Source of the DNA: Bacteroidia bacterium
Lineage (GTDB): Bacteria; Bacteroidota; Bacteroidia; JABDFU01
Length of the DNA: 9,612 bases
Reading direction: 5' to 3'
NCBI GenBank assembly: GCA_020849195.1
Contig: JADLGT010000128.1
Coordinates: 1 to 9,612 of the forward strand
Numbering within the stretch: position 1 is the first letter of the stretch; each line of letters opens with the position of its first letter. Made by a program: the position numbers and the translations under genes. Positions 1 to 6,898 of this stretch are shown in pieces. The notes below the pieces were generated by a model, which saw only the letters and a program-made list of their open reading frames with translations, did no database searches and was not told where the DNA came from.

Positions 1-273
1 ACGATGGTGCGTACGAATGATGGATTTGAAATTGCGGAAGTTGATTTACGTTTGCGCGGACCGGGCGATTTGACCGGAACTCAGCAAAGCGGCGTAGTTG
101 ATTTAAAAATTGCAGACCTGTCGAGAGATGCACAGATTTTACAACAAGCTCGCACTGCAGCGATACAGTTGCTTAATAACGATCCGGACATTCAAAAGCT
201 TACCAATATCCGCATTGCAAATCAATATGTAATCCTTAACCGGAACAAAGCAAACTGGAGCAGGATTAGCTGA
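1..273 (+). CDS. recG: ATP-dependent DNA helicase RecG, C-terminal fragment
   Basis: This is the last 90 codons of RecG, the helicase that remodels stalled replication forks and branch-migrates Holliday junctions. The reading frame is open from base 1, so the gene starts upstream of the window and the ATG at 4 is an internal methionine. The diagnostic stretch is TNDGFEIAEVDLRLRGPGDL followed by TGTQQSG, part of the conserved C-terminal region near the TRG motif that couples ATP hydrolysis to translocation. The tail ends in NWSRIS, close to the usual RecG terminus in Bacteroidota, so the C-terminus appears intact. The helicase motifs themselves lie outside the window. No T-rich hairpin follows the stop directly. 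The assignment is secure. Confidence 0.95.
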   Translation, partial: TMVRTNDGFEIAEVDLRLRGPGDLTGTQQSGVVDLKIADLSRDAQILQQARTAAIQLLNNDPDIQKLTNIRIANQYVILNRNKANWSRIS

Positions 274-296
274 TTTTTATTATTTTCATGTGTATA

Positions 297-304
297 TAAT
301 TTTG
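297..304 (+). promoter_or_regulatory. Possible Bacteroidota -7 box (TAATTTTG)
   Basis: The octamer TAATTTTG fits the TAnnTTTG consensus of the Bacteroidota housekeeping sigma factor. No good TTTG -33 element is visible at the usual spacing, and the start codon at 459 would be about 145 bases downstream of the resulting start site. In AT-rich DNA this match could arise by chance. Confidence 0.25.
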
Positions 305-323
305 TAAGTAACTGTTTGTTACA

Positions 324-383
324 TGGAATACGCCATATTCATTTTCGGTTTGTATGCCGCAGGTATATGGCTATTTCATTCCA
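324..383 (+). repeat. Imperfect inverted repeat in the recG-downstream gap
   Basis: GCCATAT at 332-338 pairs exactly with ATATGGC at 365-371. An outer arm, TGGAAT at 324-329, pairs with ATTCCA at 378-383, separated from the inner arm by 2 and 6 unpaired bases. The enclosed loop is 26 bases. No T-run follows, so it is not a clear intrinsic terminator. It could be a leader structure for the gene at 459, a Rho-type or processing site, or chance. The rest of the 274-458 gap shows nothing recognisable. Confidence 0.4.
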
Positions 384-458
384 CAGTATTTTCAAATTGT
401 AAATTGTTTCCCAATAAAAAGAGCGCATCTTACATACATTAAAATTTTTAATTAGCCG

Positions 459-1763
459 ATGTTATTAATTCACACTTCCAAAATCACCGGACGATGCAGG
501 TATATCTTTAATCTTTTTTTTAAAGATATTTTCGGAATTGATTTTGAAATTACTTCGGATGTCGTTCGGTTTAAAGAATATACTGCCGAAAAATTAAGTT
601 ATGGATCGGCACCGTTTGCCGATGAGGTCTTTATTCAATCGCATAAACTTCTTTTCGAAACCGGAATAACCGAACAAAATGTACAACCATTCGAATGGAA
701 TAAGAATATTGTTTTTTTTTCTGCAACCAAAAATTCCTCTCTGCCCTTCGATCCTTTTGCGGCTGCTTTTTATTTGGTAAGCCGATATGAAGAATATCTT
801 CCTCATATTCGCGATAGTCACGATCGCTACAATGCTTTTGAAAGCTTAGCCTTTAAACATAATTTCTTACACAAGCCGGTTGTAAATATTTGGGCTGCAC
901 TTATCAAAGAATTGCTCAGTAAAAAATACACCGGCATAAAATTTCCCGAACGTAAATACAAATACATTTCAACAATAGACATTGACAATGCATTTGCCTA
1001 TAAAGAAAAAGGAATGATGCGTACACTTGGCGGCTATGCGAAATCTTTTTTACAACTCGATTTTTCGCTTATTGCCGAGCGTACAAAAGTTTTACTTGGC
1101 ATTAGCCGCGACCCGTACGATTCGTACGAGAAATTGTTCGATATACAAGTCCGATACAAATTACGACCTATCTATTTCTTCCTACTTGGCGACTATGCCG
1201 ATAATGACAAAAACATATCGCCGGAAAACCATAAATTTCGTTCGCTTATTAAAAACCTTGCCGATCATGCCGAAGTGGGTATCCATCCTTCGTATGAATC
1301 GAATAAAAATAAAAATCAACTTCAGAAAGAGGTAAAACGTCTGTCGTCTATACTCAATTCCGAAATTGCTAAAAGCCGGCAACATTTTCTAAAACTCCGC
1401 TTACCCGATACATACCGCAACCTCATTGAGCTTGACATAACCAACGATTACACGATGGGTTACGCCAACCAAATAGGTTTCAGAGCCGGAATTTGTACCC
1501 CATTTAATTTTTACGACATCGACCTTGAAGCTGAAACTCAACTTAAAATACACCCTTTTGCAGTAATGGATGCCACATTAAAATATTACATGAAAGTTGA
1601 ACCCCAAAATGCATTGAGTCATGTAAAACCTCTCATAGATGAAGTACGGGCAGTGAATGGCGTTTTTATAAGTCTGTGGCACAATGAAACGCTTAGTAAT
1701 GATAAGGTATGGCGCGGATGGATGAATGTGTACGAAGAGATAGTTAAGTATGCCGCATATTAA
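459..1763 (+). CDS. Polysaccharide deacetylase-like protein (DUF7033-type N-terminus)
   Basis: The 434-residue product resembles the Bacteroidota proteins annotated as polysaccharide deacetylase family with an N-terminal DUF7033 region. Visible elements are an N-terminal region to about residue 165 containing SRYEEYLPH, then a carbohydrate-esterase-4-like half. In that half TIDIDNAF gives a D-x-D pair (D174, D176), EVGIHPSYES carries H276, a DITNDYTMGYANQIGFRAG block follows, and LWHNE near the C-terminus carries H408. No signal peptide or membrane segment is evident, so a cytoplasmic location is likely. The classical NodB second motif H-x3-[S/T]-H lacks its second histidine here, so deacetylase activity is uncertain. 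The gene stands alone between recG and the protease. The ATG at 459 is preceded by AT-rich DNA without a Shine-Dalgarno motif. A T9 run at 712-720 lies inside the gene without breaking the frame. The family call is fairly good; the substrate is unknown. Confidence 0.75.
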   Translation: MLLIHTSKITGRCRYIFNLFFKDIFGIDFEITSDVVRFKEYTAEKLSYGSAPFADEVFIQSHKLLFETGITEQNVQPFEWNKNIVFFSATKNSSLPFDPFAAAFYLVSRYEEYLPHIRDSHDRYNAFESLAFKHNFLHKPVVNIWAALIKELLSKKYTGIKFPERKYKYISTIDIDNAFAYKEKGMMRTLGGYAKSFLQLDFSLIAERTKVLLGISRDPYDSYEKLFDIQVRYKLRPIYFFLLGDYADNDKNISPENHKFRSLIKNLADHAEVGIHPSYESNKNKNQLQKEVKRLSSILNSEIAKSRQHFLKLRLPDTYRNLIELDITNDYTMGYANQIGFRAGICTPFNFYDIDLEAETQLKIHPFAVMDATLKYYMKVEPQNALSHVKPLIDEVRAVNGVFISLWHNETLSNDKVWRGWMNVYEEIVKYAAY

Positions 1764-1923
1764 CATGCGAAAACGGAATGAGGTAATTATAAGTGAATCA
1801 AATTAATGTATAATGTGTGGTTTTAAAAATTAAGCGTTTTTAACCAAAATCTTTCGATAACTGCTGTAAAATCGTATAGAATACCCTTGTGTTTAAAAAA
1901 ATAATTTCTTACCTTAGATAAAT

Positions 1924-1931
1924 TACGTTTG
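1924..1931 (+). promoter_or_regulatory. Candidate -7 box (TACGTTTG) for the metalloprotease gene
   Basis: TACGTTTG matches TAnnTTTG exactly and lies about 45-55 bases before the start codon, a sensible leader length. No TTTG occurs at the expected -33 spacing; the nearest TTG, at 1887-1889, is too far upstream. The rest of the 1764-1974 gap is AT-rich with no other recognisable element. Confidence 0.4.
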
Positions 1932-1974
1932 ACTTTATAGAGTCGTTTTAATAAGTTTTCCAAACCTTTAAATC

Positions 1975-4062
1975 ATGTTTAATATGAAAATCAAGATCGC
2001 TACTTTTGCATTTGTTTCGGTAATTGTTGCAGGTGCATACGCACAATCGGCAAGCCGTCCGGCACCCCGAACGCCCTGCGGCACCAGCGAGGTGTATAAT
2101 CAATCTATAATTGACCACCCGGAAATATTGGTAGAGCAGCAAAAACTCGAAGAGTTTACAAAACAATTTATAGCCAATCAGGCCACCTCAAAGGTTGCGG
2201 CTGCTACATATACTGTACCGGTAGTTTTCCATGTTGTACATAATTATGGACCTGAAAATATTACCGACGCTCAAATTTATGATGCAGTTAATGTTATGAC
2301 TAAAGATTTTACTTTACAAAACTCGGATACAATAAACATTTATAGCACTTTTAAGCCCCTAATTGCCAATGTAGGAATTACATTTAAACTTGCCCAAATA
2401 GATCCAAATGGAAACTGTACGAATGGTATTGATCGTATTGCCAGCATTAAAACGTATTCCGGCGACAACAGTACTAAATTCAATCCATGGCCACAGGGTA
2501 AATACCTCAATATTTGGGTGGTTAATAAAATAGCAAGCGGTGCAGCCGGTTATGCGTATTACCCGGGAGGTACATCGGCTAATTATGATGGCATTATGAT
2601 TTTGTATGATTATGTAGGTTCGATTGGGCAAAGTACCGTAGGAACTTCTAGGGCGCTTACACATGAAGTTGGTCACTTCCTTAATTTGCAACACGTTTGG
2701 GGTAGTACCAACAATCCCGGTGTATCCTGCGGCAACGATAATGTATCTGATACACCACAAACCAAAGGATGGGATCATTGCCCAACTCCGGCAACAGCTA
2801 AAATATGTAATTCAAGCATTGTAGAAAATTACGAGAACTATATGGAATATTCATACTGTCCTAATCATATGTTTACAAAAGGTCAAGCAACACGTATGAT
2901 TGCGGCAATTAATTCCTCTACCGGTCTTAGGAGTTCATTGTGGGCGGCTTCAAACCTAACTGCTACTGGAGTTAGTGCTGCACCCAATCTATGTAAAGCT
3001 GATTTTACATATAATAGAACAGATATATGCGAAAACGGAACGGTAACATTTACTGATGCATCATGGAATGGAACACCAACATCGTACAGTTGGTCTTTCC
3101 CCGGAGGAACTCCGAGCACGGCAACTACGACACCCGTAACGGTAACCTATCCAACAGCAGGAGTCTATGATGCCACATTAACCGTAAGTAATGGTACAAC
3201 ATCTCCTTCTACTACAAAAACACAATTAATAAATGTGTATGCAGCTACGGCTCCACAACAGTTGCCGTTTACCGAAGGCTTTGAAGGCGTTACTGTTCCA
3301 AACACTAAGTGGTCGGTTAACTCGCTTAGCCCAAAAGCTAAATGGGTGGTTACAACTAGCGCTAAGTATAGCGGAAGCTCAAGTGTATATGTTAATAATT
3401 TTAGCAACGATACTGCATCTGTTGAGGAATTGGAAAGTGAATCCATCGACTTTACAAATTTGGGAAATGCTAAATTATATTACAGAGTAGCTTATGCCCA
3501 AACAACAGCCGCCAGCAACGATAATCTGCGGGTAATGGTGTCTACTAATTGTGGTGTATCGTGGACGGTAAGGCAAACAAAAGCCGGAAGTAAACTGGCA
3601 AGTATCCCTTCTCCAAAGTCAACTGTATTTGTCCCAACATCAACTCAATGGAGACTTGACTCAGTGATGTTGCCACAATATGCATCATCGAAAAACGTGC
3701 GAATCAAATTTCAGCTTACCAATGCCGAAGGCAATAATATTTATCTCGATGATATAAACATTACAGGAAGTTCATTAACAGGAATTGTTAACCCCATTGC
3801 CGACAATATAGCGTTTAATATATACCCTAACCCCACTCAGGATAAATCAGTTGTTGATTTTAATCTTGTCAGCAAAGCTAAAGTATCTGTTCAGGTTTTT
3901 GATATTTTGGGCAGCCAGGTTGCAACACTTGTTTCAGGGCAAGTGTTGAGTGAAGGGCAATACAAGTATCCATTTTATACATCGGAAATGAACGCCGGAA
4001 TTTATTTTGTAAAACTGATTGTTGACGACAATACATTTGTTGATAAAGTGATTGTACAGTAA
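1975..4062 (+). CDS. Secreted M43-type zinc metalloprotease with PKD and type IX sorting domains
   Basis: This 695-residue protein is a predicted exported zinc endopeptidase of the pregnancy-associated plasma protein A (M43) family. Residues 1-23 form a signal peptide with a likely cut after AYA. The catalytic domain spans about 60-330. It contains HEVGHFLNLQH (zinc ligands H230, H234, H240; catalytic E231), a cysteine-bearing CGNDNVSDTPQT segment, and the methionine turn NYMEY (M290). A PKD domain follows at about 339-422 (YSWSFPGGTP), then a beta-rich jelly-roll-like region at about 423-600 ending in IYLDDINITG. The C-terminal type IX sorting domain covers about 611-695, starting at NIYPNP (615-620) and ending in GIYFVKLIVDD and VDKVIVQ. 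The protein should cross the outer membrane by the type IX system and be cell-attached or released. A second start, ATG at 1984 (MKIK), is equally plausible and leaves the signal peptide intact. The gene is monocistronic: it has its own promoter-like box and a terminator. Confidence 0.9.
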   Translation: MFNMKIKIATFAFVSVIVAGAYAQSASRPAPRTPCGTSEVYNQSIIDHPEILVEQQKLEEFTKQFIANQATSKVAAATYTVPVVFHVVHNYGPENITDAQIYDAVNVMTKDFTLQNSDTINIYSTFKPLIANVGITFKLAQIDPNGNCTNGIDRIASIKTYSGDNSTKFNPWPQGKYLNIWVVNKIASGAAGYAYYPGGTSANYDGIMILYDYVGSIGQSTVGTSRALTHEVGHFLNLQHVWGSTNNPGVSCGNDNVSDTPQTKGWDHCPTPATAKICNSSIVENYENYMEYSYCPNHMFTKGQATRMIAAINSSTGLRSSLWAASNLTATGVSAAPNLCKADFTYNRTDICENGTVTFTDASWNGTPTSYSWSFPGGTPSTATTTPVTVTYPTAGVYDATLTVSNGTTSPSTTKTQLINVYAATAPQQLPFTEGFEGVTVPNTKWSVNSLSPKAKWVVTTSAKYSGSSSVYVNNFSNDTASVEELESESIDFTNLGNAKLYYRVAYAQTTAASNDNLRVMVSTNCGVSWTVRQTKAGSKLASIPSPKSTVFVPTSTQWRLDSVMLPQYASSKNVRIKFQLTNAEGNNIYLDDINITGSSLTGIVNPIADNIAFNIYPNPTQDKSVVDFNLVSKAKVSVQVFDILGSQVATLVSGQVLSEGQYKYPFYTSEMNAGIYFVKLIVDDNTFVDKVIVQ

Positions 4063-4087
4063 ACAAGAAAGCAATAACTACACCTAT

Positions 4088-4122
4088 AATCCCTCCTGCT
4101 GACAATGCAGGAGGGATTTTTT
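4088..4122 (+). terminator. Strong intrinsic terminator after the metalloprotease gene
   Basis: A perfect 12-bp stem (4088-4099 with 4107-4118, core CCCTCCTGC/GCAGGAGGG) encloses a 7-base loop TGACAAT and runs into six Ts at 4117-4122. It starts 25 bases after the protease stop codon. The upstream flank is not T-rich on the opposite strand, so it works in the + direction only. It isolates the protease from the paa genes. Confidence 0.93.
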
Positions 4123-4163
4123 ATTGCCTGATTTTTGTCATATACTGCTATGTTTAGTAGATT

Positions 4164-4171
4164 TACATTTG
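4164..4171 (+). promoter_or_regulatory. Candidate -7 box (TACATTTG) for the paa operon
   Basis: TACATTTG is an exact TAnnTTTG match about 97 bases before paaA and downstream of the terminator, where an operon promoter is expected. A TTTTG at 4133-4137 is the nearest -33 candidate, but its 26-base spacer exceeds the usual 19-21. An overlapping weaker box, TATGTTTA (4149-4156), has a TTG at 4124-4126 with a 22-base spacer. No convincing operator palindrome was seen in 4123-4268. Confidence 0.45.
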
Positions 4172-4268
4172 ATACAAAATAAAAACTACCATACGCCTTA
4201 TAGAAACCGGCCCAAGAGATTGTATGATGTATTCAAATTGACAACAAAAACCATTAAAATACAAATTG

Positions 4269-5210
4269 ATGCAAACTGAAAAAGACAATAAACAAGCAGA
4301 GTTTGATTTTCAGGCAAAGATTGATAAAGGCGATAAAATCGAACCCAAAGATTGGATGCCCGAACGTTATCGAAATCAACTTGTGCGTATGATGTCTCAA
4401 CATGCACATTCCGAAATTGTTGGAATGTTGCCCGAGGGAAACTGGATTACACGCGCTCCAAGTCTCCGTCGTAAAGCTATTTTGCTGGCTAAGGTTCAAG
4501 ATGAAGCAGGTCATGGTATGTACTTGTATAGTGCTGCCGAAACCCTTGGTGTTGACCGCACAGAAATGTTGAAACAATTACACACCGGTAAAGCAAAATA
4601 TTCGAGTATATTTAATTACCCTACACTGACCTGGGCCGACATTGGTGCAATAGGATGGCTGGTTGATGGTGCTGCAATAATGAATCAAACAGCTTTGGCT
4701 AAAGGATCGTACGGCCCCTACTCGCGCGCAATGGTGCGTATTTGTAAAGAAGAAAGTTTTCATAATCGCCAGGGCTATGAAATAATGTGCTCACTTTCAT
4801 TCGGTACTTCCGAACAAAAACAAATGGCACAAGATGCCTTTAATCGTTGGTGGTGGCCTGCAATAATGATGTTAGGCCCAAGCGACGATAATTCTCCTAA
4901 CAGTGATGAGTTAATGCGTTGGAAAGTAAAAATGGAAAGCAGCGATAGCATTCGTCGGAGATTTATTGACCGCACCGTTCCTCAGGCCGAATTTATAGGA
5001 CTTACTGTTCCCGATCCACACATGAAATTTAATAAAGAGACCGGACACTATGAGCATGGCCCAATAAACTGGGAAGAATTTTTTAACGTGATAAAAGGGA
5101 ACGGCCCGTGTAATAAAGAACGAGTGAAGGCGCGTAATGAAGCGGATAAAAATGGAAGGTGGGTTCGTGAAGCCGCCGAAGCCTATGCTGAAAAACATAA
5201 AAAAAATTAA
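4269..5210 (+). CDS. paaA: 1,2-phenylacetyl-CoA epoxidase subunit PaaA (di-iron oxygenase)
   Basis: PaaA is the catalytic subunit of the multicomponent monooxygenase that converts phenylacetyl-CoA to its ring 1,2-epoxide using O2 and electrons from PaaE. The 313-residue length matches the family (about 309 in E. coli). The di-iron ligands are all present: E49, E79 and H82 (in DEAGHG), D133 (in WLVDGA), and E162 and H165 (in [12 protein letters not shown]). Their spacing equals that of the E. coli ligands as I recall them, offset by seven residues. The ATG at 4269 is preferred; the in-frame TTG just before it (4266) is a less likely start. It is the first gene of the cluster, 11 bases before paaB. 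Its substrate-facing partner is PaaC, whose gene follows paaB. Nothing suggests inactivation. Confidence 0.97.
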   Translation: MQTEKDNKQAEFDFQAKIDKGDKIEPKDWMPERYRNQLVRMMSQHAHSEIVGMLPEGNWITRAPSLRRKAILLAKVQDEAGHGMYLYSAAETLGVDRTEMLKQLHTGKAKYSSIFNYPTLTWADIGAIGWLVDGAAIMNQTALAKGSYGPYSRAMVRICKEESFHNRQGYEIMCSLSFGTSEQKQMAQDAFNRWWWPAIMMLGPSDDNSPNSDELMRWKVKMESSDSIRRRFIDRTVPQAEFIGLTVPDPHMKFNKETGHYEHGPINWEEFFNVIKGNGPCNKERVKARNEADKNGRWVREAAEAYAEKHKKN

Positions 5211-5221
5211 TTCAATTATAA

Positions 5222-5509
5222 ATGAAAGAAACACAATGGCCACTATGGGAAATTTTTATTCAGGCTAACCCCGGAATACCTCATAAACATGTGGGTAGCC
5301 TGCATGCGCCCGATGCCGAGATGGCTTTACAAAATGCCCGCGATGTTTACACACGCCGAAAAGAAGGAATAAGTATTTGGGCTGTTGAATCGAAAAATAT
5401 TGTTGCATCCGCTCCGGAAGATGTGGGTTCGTTTTTCGATCCTGCAAATGATAAAGTTTATCGACATCCTACTTTTTATAAAGTGCCTGAGGGGGTTAAG
5501 TATCTTTAA
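5222..5509 (+). CDS. paaB: 1,2-phenylacetyl-CoA epoxidase subunit PaaB
   Basis: PaaB is the small non-catalytic subunit of the phenylacetyl-CoA epoxidase. It is thought to bridge PaaAC heterodimers and assist electron transfer from PaaE. The 95-residue length equals that of E. coli PaaB. Family signatures are WPLWEIFIQ at the N-terminus, HVGSLHAPDAEMALQNARDV in the middle and YTRRKEG with SIWAV after it. It is soluble and cytoplasmic, with no signal or membrane segment. It sits 11 bases after paaA and 23 bases before paaC, so it is co-transcribed. The upstream sequence TTATAAATG is A/T-rich with no Shine-Dalgarno motif, as for its neighbours. The assignment is secure. Confidence 0.97.
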   Translation: MKETQWPLWEIFIQANPGIPHKHVGSLHAPDAEMALQNARDVYTRRKEGISIWAVESKNIVASAPEDVGSFFDPANDKVYRHPTFYKVPEGVKYL

Positions 5510-5532
5510 AATACAATTCGAAAACTTAAACA

Positions 5533-6291
5533 ATGGAAAATCAAACTGCCTTGTTTCAATATTGTTTACGGCTTGCCGACAGCAACCTGATTCTTAGTCA
5601 TCGTTTATCCGAGTGGTGTGGACATGGACCTATCTTAGAAGAAGATATTGCACTGATAAATATTGCACTCGATTTTATTGGACATGGCACAGCTTTGCTT
5701 CAATATGCAGCCCTTGTTGAAGGAAAAGGGCGAAGTGAAGATGACCTTGCGTATATGCGTAATGAACGCGAATATCGTAATGCGTTGCTTGTTGAACAAC
5801 CGAATGGCGATTATGCTAAAACCATAGCCCGCCAATTTTTATTCGATACATTTCAATATCATTTTTATCAAGCTCTGCAAAACAGTAAAGATGAAACATT
5901 AGCAGCGCTCGCGGCAAAAGCTTTAAAGGAAATTACCTATCACCTTAGACATAGCTCTCAATGGGTTTTGAGGATGGGCGACGGAACCGACGAAAGCCAT
6001 AGCCGTATTCAAACGGCGTTTGATGACCTTTGGATGTTTACCGGCGATTTGTTCGATATGGATACGACAGATGAAACATTATTAAAGCAAGGTATTGCAG
6101 TTGATCTCGCTCCGGTTAAAGAAAAGTGGCAAACTCAAGTAAGCGAAGTGTTGCAACAAGCTACATTGAAAATTCCGGATCAAACTTTTATGCAAGGTGG
6201 CAGCCGCGATGGAAGGCATACCGAGCATTTAGGATATTTGCTCGCCGAAATGCAGTACTTGCCTCGTACCTATCCGGGTGCTAAATGGTAG
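5533..6291 (+). CDS. paaC: 1,2-phenylacetyl-CoA epoxidase subunit PaaC (structural)
   Basis: PaaC is a paralogue of PaaA in the same ferritin-like family and pairs with it to form the stable PaaAC core. It is generally regarded as structural because it has lost most metal ligands. The 252-residue length is close to E. coli PaaC (about 248). Matching stretches are LSEWCGHGP, ALDFIGHGTALLQYAAL, MRNEREYRN and LLVEQPNGDYAKTIARQ, then ITYHLRHSSQWVLRMGDGTD. The EAGH and EExFH metal motifs seen in PaaA are not present as such; EITYHLRHS occupies the second site. The start ATG at 5533 follows an A-rich stretch. The 3' end overlaps paaD by 7 bases, suggesting coupled translation. Confidence 0.95.
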   Translation: MENQTALFQYCLRLADSNLILSHRLSEWCGHGPILEEDIALINIALDFIGHGTALLQYAALVEGKGRSEDDLAYMRNEREYRNALLVEQPNGDYAKTIARQFLFDTFQYHFYQALQNSKDETLAALAAKALKEITYHLRHSSQWVLRMGDGTDESHSRIQTAFDDLWMFTGDLFDMDTTDETLLKQGIAVDLAPVKEKWQTQVSEVLQQATLKIPDQTFMQGGSRDGRHTEHLGYLLAEMQYLPRTYPGAKW

Positions 6292-6815
6292 AACTCTGTT
6301 TAAGCAAACAATTAAAAATCATCGCCGAGTTGCCAACTAAAGAAAGCATCATTAAACTTTTATCGGCTATTCCGGATCCGGAAATTCCCGTAATTAATAT
6401 TTTTGAATTAGGTGTACTTCGTAATGTTGAACTAATTAACGGCACTTGTATTGTTACCATAACGCCCACTTATTCGGGTTGCCCTGCCATGAAACTTATA
6501 GAAAATCAAATTAGTGCTGCATTAAAAGCAGAAGGGATAAATGAAGTGCAAATTAAAATGGTTTACTCGCCACCTTGGACAACCGATTGGATAAGTGATG
6601 AGGCCAAAGAAAAACTTAGACAATACGGAATAGCTCCTCCCGAAAAATCAACTATGGATAAAGGCATTTTGCTCGGAAAAAATAAACAACCGGCCTGCCC
6701 GCAATGCAGTTCCATAAATACTTCAATGATTAGTCAATTCGGATCAACGGCCTGCAAAGCACTATACCGTTGTAACAACTGCAAAGAACCTTTCGATTAT
6801 TTTAAATGTATTTAA
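6285..6815 (+). CDS. paaD: Phenylacetate degradation protein PaaD (MIP18/SufT-like plus zinc ribbon)
   Basis: PaaD is required for phenylacetyl-CoA epoxidase activity in vivo but is not a stable part of the core. It belongs to the MIP18/SufT (DUF59) family and is thought to help mature or load metal centres. The product has 176 residues. The DUF59 half spans about 18-105, with DPEIP (31-35), ELGVLRNVE and TPTYSGCPAM carrying the conserved C66. A C-terminal zinc ribbon has C138 and C141 (CPQC), C157, then C163 and C166 (CNNC) and ends FDYFKCI. The start ATG at 6285 overlaps the end of paaC. An 83-base gap follows, the largest break inside the cluster. The MVELC start adds a few residues but no better in-frame start is nearby. 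The assignment is secure. Confidence 0.95.
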   Translation: MVELCLSKQLKIIAELPTKESIIKLLSAIPDPEIPVINIFELGVLRNVELINGTCIVTITPTYSGCPAMKLIENQISAALKAEGINEVQIKMVYSPPWTTDWISDEAKEKLRQYGIAPPEKSTMDKGILLGKNKQPACPQCSSINTSMISQFGSTACKALYRCNNCKEPFDYFKCI

Positions 6816-6868
6816 TCGAAATCATTTCTAACAAACGCTAATTCCCTTCCATTTTTAAGAAACATATT

Positions 6869-6880
6869 GTTAAATTTAAC
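6869..6880. repeat. 12-bp perfect palindrome GTTAAATTTAAC in the paaD-paaG gap
   Basis: GTTAAATTTAAC is self-complementary and is flanked by ATTG (6866-6869) and CAAT (6882-6885), which extend the dyad imperfectly. It lies 18 bases before the paaG start in the only sizeable gap of the cluster. It could be an operator for a TetR-type regulator or overlap an internal promoter (TAAATTTA resembles TAnnTTTG at seven of eight positions). AT-rich palindromes also arise by chance, so the role is unproven. Confidence 0.4.
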
Positions 6881-6898
6881 CCAATCAATAATCCAAAA

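Noticed and set aside
1755..1772. Short inverted repeat CGCAT/ATGCG around the stop of the deacetylase-like gene as a terminator
   Set aside because: The stem is only 5 bp and no T-run follows.
2359..2778. 139-codon open frame on the - strand within the metalloprotease gene
   Set aside because: It lies opposite the catalytic domain of a clear gene and its product has no recognisable motif; it is a shadow frame.
4171..4181. TTTG-ATA-CAAA inverted repeat near the paa promoter as an operator
   Set aside because: Its arms are only 4 bp and such a match is expected often in AT-rich DNA.
4266..4268. TTG as the start of paaA
   Set aside because: An ATG follows immediately and all nearby genes use ATG.
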